Shown piece after piece: positions 1 through 9,777 of a DNA stretch of 64,000 bases. Position 1 is the stretch's first letter, and each line of letters starts with the position of its first letter. The notes beneath the pieces were generated by a model. That model was not told where the DNA came from and did not search any database. It saw only the letters and a program-made list of their open reading frames with translations. The stretch spans positions 78,241,721 through 78,305,720 of the forward strand of contig NC_134643.1 of NCBI RefSeq assembly GCF_030463565.1, read 5' to 3'. Made by a program: the position numbers and the translations under genes. Source of the stretch: Pelecanus crispus. Taxonomy: Eukaryota > Chordata > Aves > Pelecaniformes > Pelecanidae.

Positions 1-1780
1 GCACCAGTCCCAGTACAGACCCCCGAGGGACACCACTTGTCACCGGTCTCCATTTGCACATCGAGCCGTTGACCACTACCCGCTGGATGCGACCATCCAG
101 CCAATTCCTTATCCACCAAACAGCGTACCCATCAAATCCATATCTCCCCAATTTAGAGAGAAGGATCTTGTGGGGGACTGTGTCAGAGGCTTTACGGAAG
201 TCCAGATGGATGACATCCGTCTTCCAGTCCCCAGGGACTTCATCTGACTGCCACGACTTTTCAAGTATTAGGGAGAGTGGCTTGGCAACTACATCAGCCA
301 ATTCCCTCGGGACTCTGGGATGCATCTCATCAGGTCCCACAGACTTGTGTACATTCAGGTTCCTCGGGTGGTCTCAGACCTGATCTTCCCTTACAGTGGT
401 AGGGGCTTTATCCCCCCCGGTCCCCATCTTGCGGTCCATCGACTTGGGAGGGGTGAAAGAGAGGTTGCTGGAGAAGACCGAGGCAAAAAAGTTGTTGAGT
501 ACCTCAGCTTTCTCCTCATCTGTTGGTACTAGGTCACCATTCTTGTTCATCGGGGGGTTTGCTTTCTTTAACCTTCCTTTTCCGGTTGACATACCTGTAG
601 AAGCCCTTCTTGTTATTCTTTACATCCCTTGCCAAACTCAGCTCCAGCCGTGCCTTGGCCATCCTGACCACATCCCTACACAACCAGGCAGCTTCCCTGT
701 ACTCTTCCCAGGACACCTGTCCCTGCTTCCACTGCCTGTGCAGTTCCCTCTTGCTCTTTAGTTTGACCAGCATGTCTCGACTCAGCCATGCTGGCCTCTT
801 CCCTTCCTTGCTTGATTTCTTACACCTGGGGACTGAGAGCTCTTGTGCTCTATGGAAGGTGTCCCTACAGATCTGCCAGCTCTGTTCCGTTCCCCTGTCC
901 TGAGGACCGTTTCCCACGGGGTCTTTCTGACTAACTCCTTGAAGAGCTGGAAGGTGGTCTCCTAAAATTTGGAGTCCTGGCTGTACTTCTCACTTTTCCC
1001 ATGTCCCTCAGGAGCAAGATCTCCACCAATGCGTGATCACTGCAGCCCAGGCTGCCTCCAGTCTTGACATCACCAATGAGCTCACTTGCATTGGTGACCA
1101 TCAGGTCCAGTATTGCATCCTCTCGGGTAGGGGTGCCTGCTACCTGGCTTAGGAAGTTAGCCTCAATGCATTCAAGGAATTTCCTGGATTGCCTACAGCT
1201 CGCCGTGTTGCTTTTCCAGCAAATGTCGGGGTGCTTGAAGTCCCCCAGTAGGACGAGAGTCTGCAAGCGCAAAGCCTCCTGGAGCTGGAGGAAGAAGGCT
1301 TCGTCAGTAGGCTCCCCTTGATCAGGCGGCCTGTAGTAGACACCAACCACAAGGTTCCCTTTGGTGCCTCTGTCTCTGATGCTCACCCATAAGCTTTCGA
1401 CCTGCTCGTGGCTATTCTTCAGGGACAGCTCTTCACACTGTATCGATTTCTTTATGTAGAGGGCAACGCCTCCGCCCCCACCTTCCTCGCCTGTCCCTTC
1501 TGAACAGCCTGTAGCCATCAATAGCCACATTCCAGTCACGGGATTCGGCCCACCAAGTTTCAACGATGGCAATCAGGTCATAGCTTTCTAGCAGCACAGT
1601 AGCTTTCAGCTCCTCCTCTTTGTTCCCCATGCTGTGTGCGTTCGTGTAGAGGCATTTCATCTGGGCTGTTGGCCATGTCGCCTTCTCAGTGGAACATCCC
1701 TTGTTTCACTTGTGGTGTTTCACAGAGGTTTCCTTGTTGGCTCCTACTACCTCTGGAGCCCCCAGCTCATCTCCGCGAGA
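1..1780 (-). mobile_element. CR1 LINE, partial (unit 1 copy), cut by the window start
   Basis: Read on the minus strand this is CR1 non-LTR retrotransposon ORF2 sequence. The endonuclease region lies at about 1660-931, a basic linker at about 917-534, and the start of the reverse transcriptase below about 592. The 3' end of the element lies outside the window. The 5' limit near 1780 is approximate and was set where CR1-like sequence fades. The same insertion, near-identical, lies at 14514-16293, so it was copied by the segmental duplication and did not insert independently. The element is not mobile: the frames are broken and the reverse transcriptase carries an internal deletion near 209-217. 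Confidence 0.85.
374..1660 (-). pseudogene. CR1 ORF2 remnant: endonuclease plus linker (unit 1)
   Basis: A frame from 1660 begins with residues typical of the CR1 ORF2 start (YTNAHSMGNKEEEL), followed by an AP-endonuclease-type region containing ETWW, VGVYYRPP, LLGDFKHPD and a late CSDHALV motif. These are hallmarks of the nicking endonuclease of CR1 LINEs. It continues as an open frame at 931-1572. The next frame (534-917) carries the basic linker (KQGQVSWEEYREAAWLCRD, KKGFYRYVN), and 374-592 carries the pre-RT segment (EKAEVLNNFFASVFSS). The pieces are in different frames, so this is a fossil and not a working gene. Confidence 0.8.
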
Positions 1781-2905
1781 CTATGTCAGGGCTACGTCAG
1801 AGAATGAAACGTTACATTCTCAGTTCACGCTGAAAGCAATTACCATTGCTTTTACGTAATTACATTACAACTGTGTAATTCTCAGATTATGACTTCTGTG
1901 GAAGTTCTCAGACCTCCAGGCCTAGACCTTAGCATAACCAGTATAAACAACTGTCTTAGCCAGAGGGGATCAGATGCTGGGGAAGCATAGGAGAGTTGCA
2001 GCTCTCAGCATGGGACCCAGTGCTAGAGGCATCGAGACTGGGTCAGGGCTGGAGAATCTGGTACAGCTGAGATGGGCCAGAATATGTCACGAACATCCAA
2101 ATCTAGCTTCACAGGCTAAATGAGAGCATACCGTGGTATACCTTCCCTCCTTTCTTTGTCTTATCATTGCTCGTCTTTGCTGCACAATTTCAGTGCAACT
2201 TCAGCTACCTTATGCCATTAAACTATTCAAAAAGCTACATTTATGGTACATCAAGTAGAAACATGGAAACATAGCTCTAATCAGCCTTGGAAGTGATTGC
2301 ACCGGTCCCAGTTGTCTTTAGGAGAATGAGCCAAGTACTGCTGAGTTTAGTGATGTCCCTCCAAGTAAGTGTGTGGACATATGAACAGAAAAACACTGGA
2401 GCGGGGGTGTAAATTTGCCACAAATTCAGTAACAAAAGCAGAGAGGAAAAAGGTCCGGCAAAGTGCTGCTGCATACCCAGGTAGCTGCTAGGGGTCTTGA
2501 ACAGTATCACTGATCACAAGCAGCCTGACAGGACTATTTTGGGGACCCACCAGAAAACAGCTGAAGATCCCCATTTTCTCCAGATTTACATCGCCAACAA
2601 GAGTAGAAGAGGTAAGATTTGACAATGCCAGCATTCAGTGGGGGACTGATCAGTCTGTTAGGCATGGAAGAGCAGAGCGGTGCCAAACAAGGATGAATCC
2701 GCCAGCTAATTCCCCTAGCATTTAGGGGAATTAGTATTTAGCATTTTAGCAACAGCTTTAGAGCTCCTCCTTTTGACCCTAGAGAGAATGGCAGACCAAG
2801 CATGTGCAAATATTTGAGGTGAGATGGGAGTAAGCATTGTAATTGTAATGGGTAGATCAGACCAAGCCATAAGATACTGCAGCTATATACAGAGGGTGCT
2901 TAAGG
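1781..2905. other. Gene-free stretch of the duplicated block
   Basis: AT-moderate sequence with only short open frames and no repeat family or exon that I recognise. A short palindromic run around 2699-2725 (CCCCTAGCATTTAGGGG) could form a small hairpin. Unit 2 has the same sequence at 16294-17418. Confidence 0.6.
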
Positions 2906-4187
2906 TCTTGGAGCTCGAGGAGGGACTGGCAAAATGCCCTCCTCCATGGGAGAAGATGGCAGCAGGGCCCCTGCTGCCATGCGGGTGCCCGTCCCAGCGC
3001 CTCTCCAGCCAAAGGCAACTCGGGAGGGCAGGCAGCACGCCCTGACACTCCCCGTCAGCACCTCGACTGTCCCCCACTGCCATCCCCTTCCTCCTCGCCC
3101 TCCTCCTCTCCATGACAGCCCAGGCCAGCCATGTCCCTCCTATGGCCCCACCATGGCCAGGCAGGCTGCAGGAGCTTGCCAGCCCACAGGTGAGCCTGCT
3201 CTGCATTTTTCCTGCTTCATCTTTGGTGGTGGCCACCATGCCAGTACTCACTTACCTCCCTCATCCGGCCCGTCCTGCCCATCCTGCCCAGATGCCCTCA
3301 CGCCGTGGGGGCCACCCAAAAGACCAGAGCCGGCCATGCCAGAGGCAAGGATATGGAAACCCAAGTTTGGCCTTTTTATTCTTGGGCACCTTCTACAAAC
3401 AGCACCAGTCTGAGGCCCTCAGGTCACCTCCTCCTCCTCCTCCTCTGAAAAAACTTCCAAGTTGCTCTCATGGCTTCCTATGTCAATGTCTCTTCCACAC
3501 CTTCCTCCCCTTATAGCCCTGGTTCCCAATGCAGCCGAGTTGGTGCAGGTTTGCCAACCAGAAGCAGAAGCGCTGCTTTTTTTTTCTTTTTCCCCTCGTG
3601 AAAAAAGATTCACCAGTTGCACACCCGGACACTGCAATCTAACAGCAATGTCACGCAGAGGTTATACTTGGATTCTTTTACAGCCCAAGAAGAAATCTCC
3701 TTCCACTGTGTTTTCCCGTAGACAAAGAACCAAGATAAAGATAGTGGAGGTTTTATCCTGTTGCATACCAATACCACCAACCAGTTGCACAGCTTGTCGT
3801 GAAGGAATAGCATGGGCAGTGAGCTGCTGAACACAGGAGAGAAAGAAGCAGATGGAGGCAGCACCCAGCGGGATGGCTTCGTGTCTAGTACAGGGAGGGG
3901 ACCTGGGTGATACAGCTGTGCTGTGAACTGAATTAAGAAACTAACCTGGCTAAAATGATTAACCTAGCCAAAATGTGGTTTTTGTGTTCACGCGCTTCTG
4001 ATGGGAATCTTTTAATCAAGAAATATTCCCACTGATTATGCTCTCCAGAACTCTGTCAATTGTAGAATAACACACAAAGAGGTTTCTGAGAAGGGCTTTT
4101 TTGGTAGAAAAAAGAGTGGGTGTTAAGAAAATACTATGTCTGGAAAGCTACCGGCTTGTTCTGCCTACATTCACCACTGAAACACAT
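2906..4187. repeat. Segmental duplication, middle block of unit 1
   Basis: Matches 20992-22284 with small indels, including 15 bp and 9 bp differences in the GC-rich part. The first part (about 2930-3330) is C-rich and open in several frames on both strands. The rest is ordinary sequence with a T-rich tract near 3580. No gene is recognised. The join at 2905-2911 is the scar where unit 1 lacks the 3.57 kb found in unit 2. Confidence 0.85.
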
Positions 4188-4787
4188 TGCCATGGTTTAA
4201 CCCCAGCCATCAAGTAAGCACCACACAGCCACTCGCTCACTGCCCCCCCTGGTGGGATGGGGGAGAGAATCGGAAGAGTAAAAGTGAGAAAACTCACGGG
4301 TTGAGATAAAGACAGTTTAATAGGTAAAGCAAAAACCACACACCCAAGCAAAGCAAAACAAGGAATTCATTCACTACTTCCCATGGGCAGGCAGGTGTTC
4401 AGCCATCTCCAGGAAAGCAGGGCTCCATCACGCGGAACGGTTACTTGGGAAGACAAACGCCATCATTCCGAACGTCCTCCCCTTCCTTCTTCTTCCCGCA
4501 GCTTTATATGCCAAGCATGATGTCACGTGTTGCGGAATACCCCTTTGGTCAGCTGGGGTCAGCTGTCCCGGCCGTGTCCCCTCCCAGCTTCTTGTGTACC
4601 CCCAGCCTGCTCACTGGTGGGGTGGGGTGAGAAGCAGAAAAGGCCTTGACTCTGTGTAAGCACTGCTCAGCAGTAACCAAAACATCCCTCTATTCTCAAC
4701 ACTGTTTCCAGCACAAATCCAGAACATAGCCTCATACTAGCTACTATGAAGAAGAAAATTAACTCTATCCTAGCCAAAACCAACACA
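4188..4787 (-). mobile_element. Solo LTR of an avian endogenous retrovirus
   Basis: A 600-bp LTR read on the minus strand, starting TGTG and ending GGCA. It has a TATA box (minus-strand CATATAAAGC near 4503-4512) and an ATTAAA-type polyadenylation signal near 4316-4321. It is flanked by perfect direct repeats CACAT at 4183-4187 and 4788-4792, the target-site duplication. No internal sequence remains. The same site in unit 2 holds a two-LTR element (22285-24955), so this copy arose by LTR-LTR recombination. Its left end matches the left LTR of unit 2 and its right end matches the right LTR. Confidence 0.9.
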
Positions 4788-6276
4788 CACATCCACGTGC
4801 TGATGTTAGTCCTACTAGCTTGGCAATACCTTTGGGTATTGCCCCTTCGGCAGCAGAGTTGCCCACAAGTATAGAAATCCCACTGCGCTTACCAGCTATG
4901 TAGTGAAGAAACACCAAGTACAGAGGAACAGCAGAGAAACAGACATTCAGACATAGGTCAAGGTATCGCACTGTTAGCGACTGATCATTTTTCCATATCA
5001 GAACCACGGCAAGTTACCACATAGAGATGTCAGTATTTCACTATGGCACTGCTGGTATCCAGTCTGAAACAAGAGTTACAAGAAATGCATGACAACCTGC
5101 ACATTTGAGCATCCTGCATCTCTGCACAGCCTGGTCTTTCCCAGACCAATCCTGGGAAAATTTGATGGACATACTTCTACGAAGAACCCTTCCATATCAG
5201 GCAAATACACAAGGTTAAGAAAAGGTGTACAACCACACTCCTGACAAAGACGAAAGGACCATTTCTCAGATTCACGTCCAAGTACCTACCAGAGTGAATG
5301 ATTTAGTCACAAAACGTATGACTCTAGATGTGAGGAAGAAGGGTTGGCGTAACTTAAATTTGAGCTGCATTACTGTGCGTTGCATATTATTTTACCTATG
5401 TAGCAGTAAGAGGCAAATAAACCACAAGGAAATACCCTCTAATCACCAACAGCCTACCAACTGTTTTACCACCACTGCTATCCTAAACATATTCCTCAGG
5501 TGTTGCAGATGTGCCATTTAGACAAGGACACTTCTACTTCCAAGCAGTGACTCACCAGGAGAGTACTGTTCTCAACACCTGTCACATTTCCCCACGCTGG
5601 TAAAAGAAGTGCTTTTGGCTATTTGTTTTCCTGAAGAGGACCAGAAAAGTCGGCCTATTGCTGGGGAATGTAGAACAGTAGAAAAGATCATCTGAAATAA
5701 AGTACCTTTGGAAAACAAGAAAAAATTTACACTGAGACGAGCAGGGATTGAAAATGGTTTCCGTTCATTAAAGCAATGTTCATATACTCACAGACTCCCC
5801 CAGAACTTCACCACCTGTGAGAATCTTTACCACCTGGGGACTTTGGTCCTAAGCTCCTCTAAACCATGTCCTACAGCACTGGCTGGCTTTTATTTACATA
5901 CTTAGAAACGTTACAGAGAGCAAGCCAAGTGCATCCTGCAGCTGTTGAAGCTACACGAGAGGCATTTCAGGTACAACTGAAAAACAACTGGGAGAACAGC
6001 AACGCAGGAGCAACTGATAGGCGCCAATGAACAAGTTCACCCTTCCCTGCAGCATCAAGGGCTACTGAAGGACAACAAGAGAGTCCAAACTCAGGTTCTG
6101 GTGTATATTTGAAGCACGGAGGATCTGAGGCAGATTTCGGAAATGGTACAAAATCACTGAGATGTCTGTCACACAGAATACCTGCTCTGTGCGCTAGAAA
6201 CCAACTCTGTGGAAGGTGAAAGGCACTCAGTTTCCTTCAGGGTGGGGAACTTCCCTGCAGCCAAGGGCCCCACAGG
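4788..6276. repeat. Segmental duplication, block between LTR and gene A
   Basis: Matches 24956-26292 (offset 20168 at first, 20016 after an indel). I counted about a dozen substitutions, roughly 0.9%. It includes the likely 3' untranslated region of gene A. Unit 1 has 152 bp (about 5930-6081) that unit 2 lacks. No other gene is seen. Confidence 0.85.
5889..5894 (-). terminator. Candidate polyadenylation signal AATAAA of gene A
   Basis: Plus-strand TTTATT gives AATAAA on the minus strand, about 380 bp past the stop codon of gene A. The same hexamer is conserved in unit 2 at 26057-26062. It is a plausible 3' end for the transcript, but transcription is not shown by the sequence. Confidence 0.4.
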
Positions 6277-7359
6277 TCACATTACAGGCTTTGACTGCTC
6301 TTCAGACTCCTTCTTCATCTTCTCATACGTGGCAGGGCAGAACTGAGAATACAGCTGAGCCAGCAAAGCCTGGGATGTGATCTCTAGCCTTGTCCCGTGG
6401 CTCAGTTTGTTCCATATGTGCACCGCATAGGTGTTCTTAAGGAGCTCGTGAAGTTCCGAGGGGCTGATTCTATCAAATAACTTCTTCCAGTCCCGCCAGA
6501 AAACAGGATATAAAGCTTCTGGGGAAAGAGCACGCACCCCTTTGCAGCTCATGTTGTTCTGGATATTACTGATGGAGCACCACCTCTTGAAGACACGCGT
6601 TAGGAGCTGCGGGCCCTGGTGCCCCCAGATCCAGCTGTTGTAGTTATCCACAAAGTCCTGCATGCAAAGCTCCATGAACTCATGCTTGGGTTGGAAGGAC
6701 AGAAAGGCCCCATTCACTACATCCTCAGACTGGATACCCAGGGCATTGGTGAGGTTCTTCAAGTTCCTAAGCACAATGAAGTCTGTGTCCAGGTAGATGC
6801 CACCAAATTTCCACATGAGGGTAATTCTGCAGGCATCAGACAGGACGGGTATGAAATAAGGCTCCCAGCGCTGTTGAGCCTGCAAGTACCACTTTGCCAG
6901 AGGCGTCCCTGAGAAAAGCTCCATCAAGTCCAGGGGACGGATTTCCACGTTGGGGAAGCAGCTCAGCAACGAGAATGCAAAGTGGCTGGGTAACGTGGCA
7001 TTCCCATTTGCCAAACCTTTCATGAGCACCACAACCTTTGTCCCAGGGTGCGTCCGGGCCGCTGACTCCACAGAGCACGTGAACAGGTAACTGGGGTTAG
7101 TTCGCTCCGAGGTCTCCACAAAAAACACATCCCCTGGGGAAGGAGGGGGCCCACCGGCAGTGGGGTGGGGAATGTAAGGCAAAACCTGAGCACACCTGCT
7201 TTGCGTAGGCACGCTGTAGAGCTGGCCCTCAGCGTCCTCCCCAGTTCTCCAGTAGAACATGACAGAGGCAAAGAACACAAATGAAAAGGTGAGGATAAAC
7301 GGAGCCCCGAGCCTGTGGCTCAGCACCATTGCGGTCAGTTTTGGCAGGCAGTTGGACAT
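6277..7359 (-). CDS. Alpha-1,4-galactosyltransferase paralogue A (A4GALT-like)
   Basis: Predicted 360-residue Golgi type II membrane glycosyltransferase that would transfer galactose from UDP-Gal in alpha-1,4 linkage to a terminal beta-galactose. A short cytoplasmic tail is followed by a hydrophobic anchor at about residues 17-37, a proline-rich stem, then the catalytic domain with the DXD motif YLDTDFIVL (DTD at 191-193) that binds metal and UDP. WKFGGIYLD and IWGHQGPQLLTRVFKRWCS match the A4GALT family. Sequons are visible at N120, N202 and N269. The coding region is one exon behind a splice acceptor at 7414-7415. I chose the start at 7359 because it aligns with copies B, C, D and the human protein (353 aa); an upstream in-frame ATG at 7407 in strong context would add 16 residues and is unique to this copy. 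It differs from D by EDV instead of KYV after the LGxQS motif. Substrate is inferred from family only. Confidence 0.9.
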   Translation of the reverse strand: MSNCLPKLTAMVLSHRLGAPFILTFSFVFFASVMFYWRTGEDAEGQLYSVPTQSRCAQVLPYIPHPTAGGPPPSPGDVFFVETSERTNPSYLFTCSVESAARTHPGTKVVVLMKGLANGNATLPSHFAFSLLSCFPNVEIRPLDLMELFSGTPLAKWYLQAQQRWEPYFIPVLSDACRITLMWKFGGIYLDTDFIVLRNLKNLTNALGIQSEDVVNGAFLSFQPKHEFMELCMQDFVDNYNSWIWGHQGPQLLTRVFKRWCSISNIQNNMSCKGVRALSPEALYPVFWRDWKKLFDRISPSELHELLKNTYAVHIWNKLSHGTRLEITSQALLAQLYSQFCPATYEKMKKESEEQSKPVM

Positions 7360-7412
7360 CCTGGGCAGTCTCGCTTCCGTCAGAGGCCGCTCTCCCAAGA
7401 CAACCATCGTGA

Positions 7413-7440
7413 TCTGAAGGGGAGAAAAGAAGAAAAAGAC
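7413..7440 (-). other. Splice acceptor of the gene A coding exon
   Basis: On the minus strand a pyrimidine tract (TTTTTCTTCTTTTCTCCCCTTC) ends in AG at 7415-7414, and the exon starts at 7413 (ATCACGATGG). The same acceptor is conserved at copies B (10347-10348), C (27430-27431) and D (36585-36586). This agrees with the known A4GALT layout of noncoding 5' exons plus a single coding exon. Confidence 0.75.
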
Positions 7441-7569
7441 ACGGACAGGCAAGGCAGCAGACCATGAGCCTGGGGACAGTGCCACAGCAGAACAGAACTC
7501 TCCTTCCTTCACCTCAGGGCAGCATGCTTAAATTAAACCTTTTGGTCATCTCTGAAACAGTCTCCTGGC

Positions 7570-9114
7570 TTCTCCGTATTGTCACAGGGCTTTGACGTCC
7601 CACAGCAGAAACTACTGCCCATCTTTGGATCCCTCTCTTTCAAACACAAAATAAGGATAAGTTTCTCTTTTCTGTACATCACAAACCAAGACTGATCCTC
7701 AGTTCTGTCCATGTTTATTGTCCATGTAAGTTGTGCTTGCCACTTGGAAGGATATACAGCATTTGACACACAAATGACATACCTCCATGGTGGTGCACAA
7801 CAAACTCTGCAAACAGCATTAGAGACCTTATCTGTCATCCTCCACAATTTCAGGTCACTCTAGACATGAGACATATATGCAAAAAACCCTAGGACGAGGA
7901 AATAGGAATGCTCCATATGAATAATCCTGGAGCTCTGTCCACAAACATTGTGTGAAACTGCTGCCCTGATGAGAGTTTTTTCTCACGATGAGAGTTTTTT
8001 CCCCTGATACACAACCTGTCCTTCCCCAAAACCAAACACAATACTAAAACCCCAATGCTGTCATCAGTTCCTGTCAAGAGGCCTCAGTATCCCAGGCTGT
8101 TGAACCAGCAGTTGCTGCCTTTTGCAATCAACCACCCTCCCCTACAGAGAGCCTGGCTCATTTTTCATGGCACTGTAGCATAGCAGAATGGATGTCTAGT
8201 GGGAGGGGAATTGATACAAGGCAGCTCTGGAGGCAGATGCAGATGACAAAGACAAGAACTGCCTAGGTAAAGACAATTTCAAAGCTGCTTCCCAACCCTG
8301 CTTCCCGGCCAAGTCCTCACTTCTACCTCCTCTGGTAGGTGGTGCTGCCTAACCCAGCTGTCACCAACCCAGGATGCAAAGGCCATGCGGGCTGTCACCT
8401 GCTCAGCTCTTCCAGTGGAATCATCTAGTGATGGATATGCAATCCCCGCTTCTCCCTACCCTTACTTCCTCTCTTCCCTCTGCAAAATGGAGGGATGGAG
8501 AGGAAGAGGTTATTAACAAGGAAGCAACAAAAAGAGAAGTCATTTTAGCTACATTCTCAGCATTAGCATCAGCATTTCTGCCCTTGCCTCCCCTTAAAGT
8601 GAAGGACAGCAGAAGCAGCACCTCCTGGGCCCACCACTGGGGCCCCCAAGGTCAATGCGCAAAAGCACATGAAGAAGAAGTGAGGAGGATCGTGGCATTT
8701 AGGACGAGAGGAAACGGCCTCAAGTTGCACCAGGGGAGGTTTAGACTGGATATGAAGAAATGCTTCTTCACTGAAAGGGTTGTCAAGCATGGGAGCAGGC
8801 TGCTCAGGGAAGTGGTTGAGTCACCATCCCTGGAGGTATTTAAAAGACCTGTAGGCATGGCACTTAGGGACATGGTTTAGTGGTGGACTTGGCACCGTTA
8901 GGTTTACAGTTGGACTCAATGATCTTAAAGGTCTTTTCCAACCTAAATGATTCTATAATTCTATGATTTCTCCTGCCTCCCTCTGCTCCACCTCCAAATC
9001 CAAATCCCCATGCTCCAGAACAGAGACCTTCAGGAAATAGCAAAGGCTTTAATCAAACAGCTGTAACCGGACAGGGAACATGGCAAAGAACCCAACTGGC
9101 ACAATGCCATCTGT
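7570..9114. other. Upstream region of gene A, partly shared with the region upstream of D
   Basis: Copy A departs from copies B and C at about 7570. The stretch 7640-8110 is instead recognisably similar to 38160-38545, upstream of D; for example ACAAACCAAGACTGA at about 7684 and 38196, and TGTCAAGAGG near 8070 and 38508. So A keeps older flanking DNA while B and C carry a different upstream block. A 17-bp direct repeat (GATGAGAGTTTTTT) sits near 7970-8000. No exon is recognised. Confidence 0.6.
8688..8971 (+). mobile_element. CR1 LINE 3' fragment
   Basis: Plus-strand CR1 3' end: the tail of ORF2 (RFRLDMKKCFFTERVVKHGSRLLREVVESPSLEVFKRP) runs into the 3' UTR and ends with ATGATTCTATAATTCTATGAT, the short-repeat tail of CR1. 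It is 5'-truncated, as usual. It is absent from unit 2, because it lies in the segment between A and B. Confidence 0.85.
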
Positions 9115-9761
9115 CATTCACCCCTGGTTGCTGCGACTGGCTCCCATACTAAACTCTCGTTGAAGCCACAAAATGACTCATCAGCTGCACCAGGAGGTTT
9201 CCAAATGCAACAGCACGGAGCCACCGCTCTCCACTAGGCACTGGGGCTTGGCGTACAGCAGAGAGGCAGACGATACACAAATCATCAGCTCTGGCTTCCC
9301 AGAATATTATTTTCTGCTGCAGCAACATGCCAGCTTGTGCTGCGGGTGTTACCCACCCTGCCTTTTACATACCTATTTCCCCCTCCCTCCACACCGCAGC
9401 CAGCTGAATCCTGCAAATCATTTTTAGCTTGGTAAGCTGTAGAAGAGAAAGCAGGTGCAGGCTTGAGGGGACAGAGCCTTTGCTGTAGAGAAGGCAGGAA
9501 AGCCTGGCTCTAATCTAACAGGGAGCAAGCTTCAAAGTTACAGGCATATTTTTAGTAAGAGGAGGAACTTCTTCTACAATTGCACCTCTACATATTTAGA
9601 AATACATTTCTGCTTCTGTACCAGATAAGAGGACATTTTAGATGCTGTATTAGCCAGTCCACTTATTTCACAAAACAAACACAGGAAATCTGGTGCCCCA
9701 GCTTCCTCTGAAACTGCAAGTACCACTCACAGAAACTGCAATAGTACTCACCTGTCCCTGT
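9115..9761 (-). repeat. Upstream block U, copy 1 (between genes A and B)
   Basis: About 650 bp that match 10550-11196 (offset 1434) and about 27633-28279. It ends at a minus-strand splice-donor sequence CAG|GTGAGTACT (last exon base 9752). Just beyond it homology stops, and the cut end of pseudogene B begins at 9778. The other two copies continue into a further exon-like stretch here, so this copy is broken at the exon edge. Confidence 0.75.
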
Positions 9762-9777
9762 AACAGGTCAGACTAGG

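Larger units (their letters stand above)
1..2905. repeat. Segmental duplication, left block of unit 1
   Basis: These bases match 14514-17418 at a constant offset of 14513 with no indel that I noticed. I saw about three substitutions, near 373, 1381 and 1488, so divergence is roughly 0.1%. Identity stops at 2905, where unit 2 continues into a segment absent from unit 1. Confidence 0.95.

Noticed and set aside
534-1660. Open frames of 127 and 213 codons as host genes
   Set aside because: Their residues match CR1 ORF2 endonuclease and linker, and they sit in a broken retrotransposon.
6619-6912. Plus-strand open frame opposite gene A
   Set aside because: Shadow of the galactosyltransferase coding strand; the same shadow appears at C and D.
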